Positions 41,917-52,148 of a stretch of 64,000 nt of DNA are shown piece after piece. Under the pieces are notes generated by a model, which saw only the letters and a program-made list of their open reading frames with translations, was not told the origin of the DNA and searched no databases. This stretch comes from Prosthecodimorpha hirschii (GTDB taxonomy: Bacteria > Pseudomonadota > Alphaproteobacteria > Rhizobiales > Ancalomicrobiaceae). The translations under genes and the position numbers were made by a program. The stretch covers positions 1,142,177-1,206,176 of the forward strand of contig NZ_LJYW01000001.1 of assembly GCF_001305515.1 (NCBI RefSeq), in the 5' to 3' direction. How positions within the stretch are numbered: position 1 is the stretch's first letter; each line of letters begins with the position of its first letter.

Positions 41917-42351
41917 ATGGCGCGGATCCCCCCGCCGGAACCGGGGCTGGTCGTTCGCTACGATTTTCTCTGGCCCGAAGACGCCGCGCGAGGGCTGGTC
42001 AGCGGAAAGGACCGTCCGGCCTGCGTCGTTCTTGTCGTGGCGCGCCCGCTGCATCCGCAGAGCCCGGAGGTGATCCTGCTGCCGATCACGCACCGGCCGC
42101 CGTCGCCGGGGAGTTTCGCGCTCGAACTGCCGGCGGCGGAAAAGCGCCGCCTCGGTCTCGACGATGAGCGATCGTGGATCGCCATCGAGTATGCCAACCG
42201 CGAGGACTGGCCGAAGGGTCTGGTTCCCGTTGGCGGGCGGAACGAAGGCTTCACCTATGGAACGCTGTCCGGTCCGATCGCTCGACAACTGGCGGAACTG
42301 TTGCGCGCCGCCGCCCGAGCCCGCCGCGTGACCATCGTCCCCCGCCCCTGA
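41917..42351 (+). CDS. PemK/MazF-like growth-inhibitor toxin
   Basis: A 144-residue protein resembling the plasmid-maintenance PemK-like group. Signature segments are PGLVVRYDFLWPEDA, KDRPACVVLVV, LLPITHRPP, KRRLGLDDERSWI and a final GFTYGTL region. Related toxins are sequence-specific endoribonucleases. Its stop is 2 nt from the metF stop on the other strand. With the upstream 81-residue gene it forms a two-gene cassette placed between metF and metH. Confidence 0.78.
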   Translation: MARIPPPEPGLVVRYDFLWPEDAARGLVSGKDRPACVVLVVARPLHPQSPEVILLPITHRPPSPGSFALELPAAEKRRLGLDDERSWIAIEYANREDWPKGLVPVGGRNEGFTYGTLSGPIARQLAELLRAAARARRVTIVPRP

Positions 42352-42353
42352 CC

Positions 42354-43289
42354 TCACGCCGCCGCCCCTACGGGCGATGCCGCGGCAGCGGCCTTCGCGT
42401 CCGGCGCCGGGCGCAGGCCGAGCAGGTGGCCGATGGCGTAGACGAGGTCGGCGCGGTTCATCGTGTAGAAGTGGAAGTCGCGGTAGCCGCGCTTGACGAG
42501 GTCGAAGCACTGCTCGGCCGCAACCGTGGCGGCGACCAGCTGGCGGGTCTTGTCGTCGCGTTCCAGGCCCTCGAAGCGATGCGCGAGCCAGGCTGGCACA
42601 CTGGCGCCGGCGCGCCGGGCGAAGCCGGCGGTGCGCTCGAAATCGAGCACCGGGATGATCCCCGGCACGATCGGGATGTCGATCCCGGCCGCGCGGACGC
42701 GGTCGACGTAACGCTCGAAGATGTCGTTGTCGAAGAAGAACTGGGTGATGGCACGGGTCGCCCCGGCCTCGACCTTGCGCTTCAGGAGTTGGATGTCGGC
42801 GGGCAGATCCGGGCTTTCGGGATGCTTTTCCGGATAGGCCGAGACCGAGATCTCGAAATCGCCGATCGCCCGGATGCCGCGGATCAGGTCCGGCGTCGAG
42901 GCATAGCCGCCCGGATGCGGCTGGTACTTGCGGCCCATGCCGTCGGCCGGATCGCCGCGCAGCGCCACGATATGGCGCACGCCCGCGGCCTTGTAGCTGC
43001 GCACGACCTGGTCGACCTCCTCGCGCGTGGCGTCGACGCAGGTCAGATGCGCCGCCGGGGCGAGATCGGTCTCGCGGATGATGCGCGCCACGGTCGCGTG
43101 GGTGCGCTCGCGGGTCGAGCCGCCGGCGCCGTAGGTGACCGAGACGAAGCTCGGCCGGAGCGGCGCGAGGCGCTCGATGCAGGACCACAGGGTCTCCTCC
43201 ATCTTCTCCGTCTTGGGCGGGAAGAACTCGAATGAGACGCGGATCGGCGCGGTTGAGCCGAGCAGATGATCGAACTGGGCGCCGGTCAT
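42354..43289 (-). CDS. metF: 5,10-methylenetetrahydrofolate reductase MetF
   Basis: A 311-residue flavoenzyme that makes 5-methyltetrahydrofolate, the methyl donor for MetH. It has the N-terminal FEFFPPKTEKMEETLW, the catalytic-Glu and folate region SVTYGAGGSTRERTH, HLTCVDATREEV, LRGDPADG (FAD) and TQFFFDND. Its ATG overlaps the stop of the ArsR-methyltransferase gene by 4 nt (ATGA), so the two are translationally coupled. In related bacteria metH follows directly; here a reversed toxin-antitoxin pair lies between. Confidence 0.97.
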   Translation of the reverse strand: MTGAQFDHLLGSTAPIRVSFEFFPPKTEKMEETLWSCIERLAPLRPSFVSVTYGAGGSTRERTHATVARIIRETDLAPAAHLTCVDATREEVDQVVRSYKAAGVRHIVALRGDPADGMGRKYQPHPGGYASTPDLIRGIRAIGDFEISVSAYPEKHPESPDLPADIQLLKRKVEAGATRAITQFFFDNDIFERYVDRVRAAGIDIPIVPGIIPVLDFERTAGFARRAGASVPAWLAHRFEGLERDDKTRQLVAATVAAEQCFDLVKRGYRDFHFYTMNRADLVYAIGHLLGLRPAPDAKAAAAASPVGAAA

Positions 43290-44317
43290 GCCACCGCCTC
43301 CCTTCTCTTCAGATCGTGGGCGACGAGCAGGCGCGGGTCGCGCGCCAGCCAGAGCGTGACGGTGAGCTGTCCCGGCCCAGGGGCCGGCAGGTCGCGGATC
43401 GTCTCGACGGCGAGCCCGGCCTGTTCGAGCAGCCGCGTGATCTCGCCATGGGAGAAGCCGAGCCGGCGGTGGGCGTGCTCCTCACGCAGGAATTCCAGAT
43501 CGTGGGGCGCGAAATCGACCACCACGATGCGGCCGCCCGGCCGCAGCACGCGCGCAGCCTCGCGGATCGCGCGGGCCGGATCCTCCAGATAGTGCAGCAC
43601 CTGGTGCAGCGAGACGAGATCGAAGCTGTCGCGCGGCAGGTCGAGCGCGTAGATGTCGCCGAGCCGGACCTGGGCGCCGGTGACGCCGGCCCGGTCGAGA
43701 TGGGCACGGGCGACCGCCAGCATGTCGTGCGACAGGTCGATGCCGAGCGCACGCGCCCAGCGCCCGTCGAGCAGTTCGATCAGGCGGCCGGTGCCGGTGC
43801 CGAGATCCAGATAGGCGTCGAACGGCGTCGTCCCGATCGCCTCCTGGATCGCCGTCTCGACCACGGAATCCTCGACCTGCAACGAGCGGATCTCGTCCCA
43901 GGCATGGGCGTTGCGGGCGAAATAGGCTGCCGCCCGCTCCGAGCGCGCCCGCTTGACCTGGTCGAGCCGCTCGCGGTCGCGCGCCAGCCGGGCGTCGCGC
44001 GCGTCGATCAGGCTGCGGATCACCGAGGCGAGCGTCACCGTCGCGGCGTTGTCGGCGAGCCGGTAGTAGACCCAGGCGCCCTCGGGGAAGCGGTCGACCA
44101 GGCCGGCCTCGGTCAGGAGCTTCAGGTGGCGCGAGATGCGCGGCTGGCTCTGGCCGAGGATCTCGGTCAGGTCCTTGACCGTCAGATCGCCCTTTTCGAG
44201 CAGGACCAGGATGCGCAGGCGCGTCGGCTCCCCGGCGGCGCGCAGGAACTCGACCAGCTGGTCGGCGGACATGCGGTCGGCCGGATCGGGCGCGGCGAGG
44301 GGCGACAGAAAGCTCAT
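43286..44317 (-). CDS. ArsR-family regulator fused to a SAM-dependent methyltransferase
   Basis: A 343-residue fusion. Residues about 16-110 are an ArsR winged helix (EPTRLRILVLLEKGDLTV, SQPRISRHLKLLTEAGLV). Residues about 150-330 are a class I methyltransferase with YLDLGTGTGRLIEL (motif I) and LHYLEDPARAIREAARVLRPGG. The arsenic-sensing Cys box is absent. The pairing with metF and metH points to a regulator of methionine/SAM metabolism that senses SAM or SAH through the methyltransferase domain. A perfect palindrome lies 9 nt upstream of the ATG, so the operon is probably autoregulated. A start at 44272 is also possible. Confidence 0.88.
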   Translation of the reverse strand: MSFLSPLAAPDPADRMSADQLVEFLRAAGEPTRLRILVLLEKGDLTVKDLTEILGQSQPRISRHLKLLTEAGLVDRFPEGAWVYYRLADNAATVTLASVIRSLIDARDARLARDRERLDQVKRARSERAAAYFARNAHAWDEIRSLQVEDSVVETAIQEAIGTTPFDAYLDLGTGTGRLIELLDGRWARALGIDLSHDMLAVARAHLDRAGVTGAQVRLGDIYALDLPRDSFDLVSLHQVLHYLEDPARAIREAARVLRPGGRIVVVDFAPHDLEFLREEHAHRRLGFSHGEITRLLEQAGLAVETIRDLPAPGPGQLTVTLWLARDPRLLVAHDLKRREAVA

Positions 44318-44325
44318 GAGACGGA

Positions 44326-44343
44326 CATAAAGATATCTTTATG
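44326..44343. promoter_or_regulatory. Perfect 18-bp palindrome, operator of the ArsR-metF operon
   Basis: CATAAAGATATCTTTATG is a perfect palindrome immediately upstream of the ArsR-methyltransferase start. A TTGATC word about 10 nt further upstream could be a -35 box, so a bound regulator would block the promoter. Size and sequence suit an ArsR-family dimer. Confidence 0.78.
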
Positions 44344-44439
44344 CGAGATCAAGAGACTTTGGTCCGGAACCGACACTTTCTGTCCGCAGGACGGTGGATC
44401 GCCCCCTGCCCGTCGAGAGCCTGTCCCGGTCAAATAGAA

Positions 44440-44540
44440 ACGATCGGACCGAAAAAGACCGGGTCAAGCCATTGAATCCAGAGCACTTCCTTGCCGATTG
44501 GATGAGTCCATCCCATCGGTAGGGAAGTGCTCTGGCAAAT
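44440..44540. repeat. Dispersed stem-loop repeat, copy 1
   Basis: Contains a 13-bp perfect stem (44478-44490 with 44523-44535) around an inner imperfect stem CCGATTGGATG/CATCCCATCGG. A similar sequence occurs at 55121-55225 in the same orientation, including the lead-in GACCGG.TCAAGCC and TTGAATCC. Confidence 0.8.
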
Positions 44541-44586
44541 GCGGGACCGGAAGGCCGGCCGCCCGCATGACCGGCCCCGTTCGGCC

Positions 44587-44616
44587 AAAGAAAAGGGGCG
44601 CCCCGAAGGACGCCCC
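44587..44616 (-). terminator. Intrinsic terminator of the Gly/His-rich secreted protein gene
   Basis: On the minus strand a stem GGGGCGTCC / GGGCGCCCC (one G-U pair, 3-4 nt loop) is followed directly by TTTTCTTT. It lies about 110 nt beyond the stop at 44725. Confidence 0.75.
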
Positions 44617-44724
44617 CGACCCGGCGCCGATCGGCGCCCCGTCTCAAGGTTCGACGCGCGACGGCGTCCCGGAGAGACCGGCAGCGATCTCGCGTCGCCG
44701 GTCATCCGATCCCGTGTCAGCCGA

Positions 44725-45153
44725 TCATTGGCAATAGTCCCAATAGCCCTGGATGCGCCGGCCGTCGGTCCAGTACCAGCAGAGGTCGGGACCCGGGGCC
44801 GCCGGCACCATGCCGACGGCACCGACCGCCAGGACCGTGCCGAGCGCCACGCCGCCGACCCAGTAGCCGTAATGCGGGCGATGATGCCACGGACGGACCA
44901 CGACCTTGTGCGGCTTGACGACGATGCCGCCGTGATACGGCTTGCCGTAGAAGCCGCCCGGACGGCCGACCACGACGACGCCGTGATGATGACCGCCGCC
45001 CTTGACGATGACCTTGGCGGTCTTTTCGGGCGCGACGCCGGCGGCGAGATCGGCGGTCGCCGGACGCGGACCGGCCGGCAGCGCGGAGGCCGCGCCGGGG
45101 ACCAGCATGCTGGCGGCCAGGACGGCGGCCGTCACGGATTGCAGATGAGACAT
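44725..45153 (-). CDS. Secreted Gly/His-rich protein of unknown function
   Basis: A 142-residue exported protein. It has a signal peptide (MSHLQSVTAAVLAASMLVPGAASA), then a GGGHHHGVVVVGRPGG and HHRPHYGYWVGG region rich in Gly, His and Tyr, one hydrophobic segment, and a C-terminus WYWTDGRRIQGYWDYCQ that recurs in small envelope proteins of Hyphomicrobiales. Histidines could bind metal. Start 45153 is supported by AGAGGAG upstream. It has its own terminator. The function is unknown. Confidence 0.8.
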   Translation of the reverse strand: MSHLQSVTAAVLAASMLVPGAASALPAGPRPATADLAAGVAPEKTAKVIVKGGGHHHGVVVVGRPGGFYGKPYHGGIVVKPHKVVVRPWHHRPHYGYWVGGVALGTVLAVGAVGMVPAAPGPDLCWYWTDGRRIQGYWDYCQ

Positions 45154-45430
45154 GGCCCACTCCTCTTCTGGCCATTCCGGCCGGGCGACACCCCGCCGGA
45201 CCTGTCGACGCCCGGTCGGCCTCGATGGCCGTCCCGCGCTCCGAACAATAGGTAGGACTCTACCGCATGCCGCGAAATTCGCGAAAGTGCCTAGGGTTTG
45301 GGCCGACCGCCTCGGAAACGCAGCCGATCGCCCCGCTTCGGAGCGGAACAGGCGCAGATTTCCTCCGCCTTCACCCCCCGGCATGCGCCGTGCATGCCCG
45401 CCCCGACCGCCCTCGCGCCCCGGAGCCTCG

Positions 45431-46288
45431 ATGTCCAAGCCTGAACTGATCGTCGCCCTCGGCGAGCGCCGCTACGCCGTCGAACGTCCCTGGCCGCAGA
45501 CGCCGGAGGGGCGCGCGCTCAAGGGGATCACCGATGTCGCAGTCGATAGTCGCGGACAGGTGCTGGTCTATCAGCGCATCGACAGCCTGGTCGAGGCGAC
45601 GATCGATGCGGTCGCGGTGTTCGATGCCGCAGGTCAATGGGTGGGGTCCTGGGGCCGCGACGAAGTGGTCGACGCGCATTCGCTGTCGGTCGCGCCCGAC
45701 GGACGCATCCTGCTGATCGACCGCGACGCCCATCAGGTGCTGATCTTCGATGCCGATTTCCGCCCGCTTGGGAGCCTCGGCGAGCGACACGGCCCGAACC
45801 GGCCCTTCAACCACCCGACCGACGTGGCGGTCGCCCCGAGCGGCGACATCTATGTCGCCGACGGCTATGGCGCCGCCCATGTCCACCGCTTCGATGCCGC
45901 CGGTCGCCTGCTGCAGACCTGGGGACGCCCCGGCCGGGGCCCCGGCGAGTTCACCACGCCGCACGGCATCGCCGTCCTGCCCGATGGCCGCGTGCTGGTC
46001 GGCGACCGCGAGAACGACCGCGTCCAGGTCTTCACGCCCGAGGGGGCCTTCCTGGACGCCTGGGGTGATTTCTTCCACCCGATGGACATCCATGTCGACG
46101 CGACCGGCCTCGTCCACGTCACCGACCAGATCCCGCGCCTGTCGCTGCTCGCCCCCGACGGCACCCTCCTCGGCCGCTGCCGCCCCGTCCTCAACGGCGC
46201 CCACGGCATGTCCAGCGACAAGGCCGGCAACCTCTATCTCGCCGAGCAGAACCCGAACCGGGTCACGAGGCTGCGGCGGTTGGGGTGA
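45431..46288 (+). CDS. NHL-repeat beta-propeller protein
   Basis: A 285-residue protein made of NHL repeats (for example DVAVAPSGDIYVADGYG, GIAVLPDGRVLVGDREN, LSVAPDGRILLIDRDA), giving a five- or six-bladed propeller. The pattern resembles the lyase half of peptidyl-glycine alpha-amidating enzymes. No signal peptide is visible, so it is likely cytosolic. Start 45431 gives MSKPELIVALGERRY. Its 3' end overlaps the convergent XRE gene by 26 nt. Confidence 0.85.
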   Translation: MSKPELIVALGERRYAVERPWPQTPEGRALKGITDVAVDSRGQVLVYQRIDSLVEATIDAVAVFDAAGQWVGSWGRDEVVDAHSLSVAPDGRILLIDRDAHQVLIFDADFRPLGSLGERHGPNRPFNHPTDVAVAPSGDIYVADGYGAAHVHRFDAAGRLLQTWGRPGRGPGEFTTPHGIAVLPDGRVLVGDRENDRVQVFTPEGAFLDAWGDFFHPMDIHVDATGLVHVTDQIPRLSLLAPDGTLLGRCRPVLNGAHGMSSDKAGNLYLAEQNPNRVTRLRRLG

Positions 46289-47291
46289 CGGGTCGGCGCT
46301 GGCGCGTACGGCTCGTCAGAAAGTTCTCGACCACCGACGCGATGCGTGCTTCGGGGAGCCGGTCGATGCCGAAGAGCCCGTAGAGCGGCAGAACCAGAGC
46401 GGAGATCGTCGGCAACAGGGCTTCGGGAAGCGCCGCGCCCCCAACCATCACCTCCGCCGAATAGTCGCCCTGGCGCGCCGGGCGCGTCGGAAGGCCCAGG
46501 TCCTCCAACGGACTGGCCCATGACCTCAATTGTCGCCCCAAAAGCCCGGTATAGGTGACGCGGAACCTGACTTCGGGTGGCCGCGCCCAGTCCGTCTGCA
46601 AGTGTTCGGCAACCTGACGGGCATGAAGCAGGGTTTCGCAGATCCGCCAGATCGGCAGGGTCCAGTCGAAAACCGTAGCCGGGTCAAAGGTGTCCTGCGA
46701 ATCCTCTTGATGGCCGCGAAGGATCACAGCCCTGCCGTCTGGCGCGACACGCCAAAAATCGCAGCTGGCTGCATCGCTGAAGGTCCGGTCCACGCCTTCG
46801 AAACCGTCCGGCTTGAGCCACGTTTCGATCAGTCCGTTGATCTCGATCGGCGACAAGCCCTGCTGATCACGCACCATGAACAAGGGCCAACCCGTATGCG
46901 GCTGCACCGAAGCGGCGAGGATTTTCTGCAACTCGGCAGGCGATACCTGCCGCAAGTCGCCATCCAGCCAATAGTCAAACCGGAACCAACCATGCGGAAA
47001 GCGCGCCGCGGCGTCCGGCTCCAACCGGTCAGTCAGATCGCGCCAGCGCGCCATGGCCTCGCGCACGAAGCGGTCCTGCGCATCTTCCGGCGGGCGTTCG
47101 TCGAGGAGGCCGACGACGCGCAGGATGTCGAAGGCCTTGGCGAGGGTCAGCGTGGTCTCGCCACGCTCGAAGGCCGCCATGGTCGGGATGCTGACGCCGG
47201 CCAGCGCGGCGTGGTTGCGCTGGGTCAGGCCTTCGGCCTTGCGGCGGCGCAGGGCTTCGGCGACGAGGTCGGGCCAGGCGAGCGGGGTCAT
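46263..47291 (-). CDS. XRE regulator with large C-terminal domain, partner of HipA
   Basis: A 342-residue protein. The helix-turn-helix is at residues about 5-60 (EGLTQRNHAALAGVSIPTM, FERGETTLTLAKAFDILRVV). The other 280 residues form a domain with no firm assignment (segments HGWFRFDYWLDGDLRQVS, PHTGWPLFMVRDQQG, FSDAASCDFWRVAPDGRAV). Start 47291 overlaps the hipA stop as ATGA, so the two are coupled; the usual HipB antitoxin is only about 90 residues and lies first. It probably represses the operon and binds HipA, but the extra domain is unexplained. Confidence 0.82.
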   Translation of the reverse strand: MTPLAWPDLVAEALRRRKAEGLTQRNHAALAGVSIPTMAAFERGETTLTLAKAFDILRVVGLLDERPPEDAQDRFVREAMARWRDLTDRLEPDAAARFPHGWFRFDYWLDGDLRQVSPAELQKILAASVQPHTGWPLFMVRDQQGLSPIEINGLIETWLKPDGFEGVDRTFSDAASCDFWRVAPDGRAVILRGHQEDSQDTFDPATVFDWTLPIWRICETLLHARQVAEHLQTDWARPPEVRFRVTYTGLLGRQLRSWASPLEDLGLPTRPARQGDYSAEVMVGGAALPEALLPTISALVLPLYGLFGIDRLPEARIASVVENFLTSRTRQRRPVTPTAAAS

Positions 47292-48448
47292 GGCAGCAGT
47301 CTCAGGCATTGGCTCTCGACGATCTCCGAAAAGCGATGGACGAAGCCATCCGGCGGCTCGCCCTGAGGCGGCCGGATCAGCGGCGCGGCCTTGGCGACGC
47401 CGCGCTTCAGATCGGCAAAGGTCTGCCGGATCGCCGCTGACGTGAGGCCGATCTCGCGACCGAAAGTCTCGAAGTCCTCGCGCACGATCTCGCCTGTCTG
47501 CCGCCGGCGTCCGCCCAGCGCGAGCGCAAACTCGCCGTCGAAGCGATCGCCATAGACCAGCGTATTGAGCACGTCATAGGCCGGCGACAGGCGCAGTCCC
47601 TCGGGACGCTCCAACAGCGAGAAGTTCTTGAGATGCGCGTCGCAATTGCCGATCAGCGCATAGACGACGAGGCGGCGGAAGAAGCGCGCCAGGTCGATCA
47701 CGGGGCGCGCCGAATGGCGCGCGATGGCGCCGGCCACTTCCTCATAGGACGCCTCATACTTGCCACGGTGGTTGCGCCCCTGCGGCTTGGACAGAATCTG
47801 GGCACAGTCTTCCAGCCGAAGGCGCCGTCCACCCGCGTCGCGATCGAAGCGATGGACGATCAGCGCATGGTCGTCGACGCCGCCGACGCCGCCGGCCTCG
47901 AAGGCGGTCACCTCGTCCCGGCCGAGCACGGCCGCCGTCCAGCGCAGGCTAAGCAGTTCGTTGCGCACGAAGGTCGGGTTGGCGTCCGAATTGAATTTGG
48001 CGATGAACGGCGCGGCGCCCTCGGCCGGTGCCGGGAGAAATCCCGTGACGCCGCGGACGACGAGCAGCTTGCGCTGGACACCCGACACAGTGCGGCCGGG
48101 ATTGACGGTCGGGTCGACAAAGGCGTCGGAACGCGTGCCCTCCGTCTCGGCCCCGATGCTGATCGCCCCGATGCAATCGGCGCCGTAGCGCAGGAGCAGG
48201 CCGAAATCATCCTCGATGGCCAGCCGTGCGACCCGTGCCTGCCCCTCGCGCAGCCAGCCTTCCGTCCCGAGATGTTCGAACACTGGATGCAGGCCGATCG
48301 GCCATTCATGCTCGCGACGCGTCGCCGGTAGCGCGCAGGCGATGTCCTGCTGCCACCCGGAATCGTATTCGAAACGCGTGCCGCGTTCCGTCTCGATCAG
48401 ATGCCCGGCCGGCTGGCCCTTGAACAGGATCCTGGCGACGCGCCCCAT
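47288..48448 (-). CDS. hipA: HipA-family serine/threonine kinase toxin
   Basis: A 386-residue kinase. The activation/P-loop-like TVSGVQRKLLVV is followed by PFIAKFNSD (ATP Lys), the catalytic GNCDAHLKNFSLL and the metal-binding LSPAYDVLNT, all matching HipA. The toxin in E. coli phosphorylates glutamyl-tRNA synthetase and causes persistence. Here the gene comes first and a long XRE partner second. An inverted repeat about 130-150 nt upstream may be the operator. The two-gene unit lies on the minus strand next to ettA. Confidence 0.92.
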   Translation of the reverse strand: MGRVARILFKGQPAGHLIETERGTRFEYDSGWQQDIACALPATRREHEWPIGLHPVFEHLGTEGWLREGQARVARLAIEDDFGLLLRYGADCIGAISIGAETEGTRSDAFVDPTVNPGRTVSGVQRKLLVVRGVTGFLPAPAEGAAPFIAKFNSDANPTFVRNELLSLRWTAAVLGRDEVTAFEAGGVGGVDDHALIVHRFDRDAGGRRLRLEDCAQILSKPQGRNHRGKYEASYEEVAGAIARHSARPVIDLARFFRRLVVYALIGNCDAHLKNFSLLERPEGLRLSPAYDVLNTLVYGDRFDGEFALALGGRRRQTGEIVREDFETFGREIGLTSAAIRQTFADLKRGVAKAAPLIRPPQGEPPDGFVHRFSEIVESQCLRLLP

Positions 48449-48577
48449 GATAGAACCATAACTCCGCGCGGAGCCTAGTCTGTGGCTCCACCCCTCATTT
48501 CAGGAGTCATAGCTTAATTTTCAATGGTCAGATTGGAAAAATGAAGCCGTAGCTTCCGTTCGCCCAAAGTGCGCCTG

Positions 48578-48601
48578 GAAATGAAACCATACCTTCATTT
48601 C
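48578..48601. promoter_or_regulatory. Inverted repeat upstream of hipA, probable operator
   Basis: Perfect 8-bp arms GAAATGAA and TTCATTTC separated by 8 nt. A related half-site AATGAAGC with GCTTC lies at 48539-48556. The region is AT-rich compared with its surroundings. Suits a dimeric XRE repressor. Confidence 0.6.
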
Positions 48602-48722
48602 AACGAAGACAAGCGCGACCTGCCCTGAGGGACGAAGCGATGCTTTCACTTCGGACTGGTCGAAATCCTCGTCTCGACCGGGCTGGCGCCACCGGCACGC
48701 GAACGCGCCGGTGGCTGAGGCA

Positions 48723-50390
<1,668 letters not shown>

Positions 50391-50708
50391 GAGCCTCGCT
50401 GCCTCTCGTCCGGTCGGGATGGTCGGGTCGCGGAGGCGGCCGGACGGCCGCGCGACGTTCGGGCACACATGTAGCGATAGCCCCGGCCCGGAGCAATGGC
50501 CGGAAACGGCCGTGCGCGGCCGCTAGAGGACGCGACGTTGCGACGCCGGTCGGCGCACGGATGCGAATCGGCAATTCTGAGGGGCAGAATCGAAATCAAT
50601 TCGCCGATGGTTTATTTTTCGTTAAGACCTGTGGTATTTTTGTGATTGCGCACAATTGGCGCAATGCTAGATTATATTGTCATTTCAATATCTATTGGAG
50701 ATAGAACC
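50391..50708. other. Divergent region between ettA and a lipoprotein gene
   Basis: 318 nt. The right part (50590-50708) is AT-rich and contains the inverted repeat at 50645-50665 and a TATATT word. It likely carries the lipoprotein promoter. Confidence 0.5.
50645..50665. promoter_or_regulatory. Inverted repeat upstream of the lipoprotein gene
   Basis: Perfect 7-bp arms ATTGCGC and GCGCAAT with a 7-nt spacer, about 45-65 nt ahead of the ATG at 50709 and just upstream of a TATATT word. A repressor operator is plausible. Confidence 0.5.
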
Positions 50709-51680
50709 ATGCGTGGGCTGCGGACAGCCGCCGCGATTGCGATCGCGTGCGCGCTCGGAGGGTGTCAGGCCGGAATTTTCCGCGAATGGTCGATGGACGG
50801 AGGCTCCAGCCTCAGCCTCGATGCCAGCCAGCGGCTGGTGTTCGTCACCGAGCGCGGCGGGCGCGGGCGGGATCAGCGCATCGTCTGCGCCGAGCCGAGC
50901 CCGGACAGCATCACGTCGATGTCGGCAACGTTGGCCGCCAGTGCCGGGCAATCGAACACGGTCACGCGCCAAGTCGTCGATGCTGAGGGCAAGCCCGCTT
51001 TTGATGCGGCCGGCAAGCCCATCATGGAGACGCGGTCGAATGACGCACAGGCAGCCTTGGCGGCCGGCTTCGCACAGAACGCGGCATTCATCGGCATGCG
51101 AACGCAGACGATCCAATTGCTGCGCGACGGCCTGTTCCGCGCTTGCGAGGCTTACATGAACGGGGCCATCGACGAGGTTCAGTACAGCATGTTGCTCGTC
51201 AACATGCCGCGCATCATGGCCGCCTTGGTGGCGACCGATGGATTGACCGGACGACCTGCCGCACCGCCGGTCATTCTTGCCGCGCCGAGCGTCAAGACGT
51301 CCGTCACACCGGGCGCCAATGGCCCCGGCGGCAGCGCCGACGTCGCGCCCTCGACGGTCACGCAGGTCACGTCGGAAGTGCTCAAGTTGCCGGCCCCGGA
51401 CAATCAGGCTGCGGTAGCCGACGCGGTCAGGGACATCACCCTCAGCATCACCAGGCAACCAACCATGCACGGTCTCTGCGTCTCGCTGATGGCCGCCGCA
51501 CCGGATCCCAAGGCTGCCTACGACTACCGGCAATACGACGCCAATTTCAGGGAAGTGGTGCAGATGTGCCGCCAGATCTTCAAGGGGCTGCCGCAACTTT
51601 ACGCCAAAGGCGAAACACCCGTAGGCGGCTCAAAAGGTCCGGACGCTCGCCCGGCTGCGATGTCGATCATGCCACAATGA
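50709..51680 (+). CDS. Lipoprotein of unknown function
   Basis: A 323-residue protein with a lipobox (ALGGCQAG, Cys about 19) after a hydrophobic signal. The mature part has VFVTERGGRGRDQRIVCAEPSPDSI near the front (not a known motif), then helical Ala-rich segments, a Pro/Gly-rich linker and a C-terminal MCRQIFKGLPQLYA. Several Cys could form periplasmic disulfides. GGAG lies 9 nt before the ATG. Similar proteins occur in Alphaproteobacteria without known roles. The gene has an AT-rich promoter with an inverted repeat, which hints at regulated expression. Confidence 0.75.
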   Translation: MRGLRTAAAIAIACALGGCQAGIFREWSMDGGSSLSLDASQRLVFVTERGGRGRDQRIVCAEPSPDSITSMSATLAASAGQSNTVTRQVVDAEGKPAFDAAGKPIMETRSNDAQAALAAGFAQNAAFIGMRTQTIQLLRDGLFRACEAYMNGAIDEVQYSMLLVNMPRIMAALVATDGLTGRPAAPPVILAAPSVKTSVTPGANGPGGSADVAPSTVTQVTSEVLKLPAPDNQAAVADAVRDITLSITRQPTMHGLCVSLMAAAPDPKAAYDYRQYDANFREVVQMCRQIFKGLPQLYAKGETPVGGSKGPDARPAAMSIMPQ

Positions 51681-51876
51681 GCGGGACCGGAATTTCCGCG
51701 ACGGCGTGATCCGACCTCGTCCACAGCCCATCCCCCTGCGCCTCGCTCGGGTAGGCGGACTGCATCAGGGCCAGAAAGCCGACCGCGCGATCGCGGTCGG
51801 CGGCGGCGCGGGTCAGGCTGCGCAGTCGGATGGACTGGCCGTCGTGACGTATGACGCTGATTGTTCGGCGGTTCAT
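51667..51876 (-). CDS. Small hypothetical protein
   Basis: A 69-residue protein (MNRRTISVIRHDGQSIRLRS...) with no family recognised. The start at 51876 is well supported by GGGAGG 7 nt upstream. It overlaps the 3' end of the lipoprotein gene by 14 nt in a convergent arrangement. Probably cytosolic; function unknown. Confidence 0.55.
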   Translation of the reverse strand: MNRRTISVIRHDGQSIRLRSLTRAAADRDRAVGFLALMQSAYPSEAQGDGLWTRSDHAVAEIPVPLIVA

Positions 51877-52148
51877 GTCGACGCCTCCCATCCTCGACGG
51901 ACGGAGCGGGCCTCAGCCGCGCTCCCTCCCGGTTTCCGTCCCTGTCGGTTCGGGGCTCGCAGCACCGGGCTTCAGCGCCGGCGGGAACCTCCGCGACGCG
52001 TCTCCTTCGGGAGGCGCACCGCAACTTGGGGACAGGATAGGAAGTCGCGGCAGAACCGGGACTGAAGCGCGCCTTCAGCGGGCGTTCAGGCGATCGGGCC
52101 GGCTTTCGCGGGGGGCACCGATGTCCTGCGCCGGCCTCAACGGCCGCC

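Larger units (their letters stand above)
44318..44724. other. Divergent-side region with operator, dispersed repeat and terminator
   Basis: 407 nt that contain, from left to right, the ArsR-type palindrome (44326-44343), a dispersed stem-loop repeat (about 44440-44540) and a terminator for the minus-strand gene that ends at 44725. No protein gene is supported here. Confidence 0.7.
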
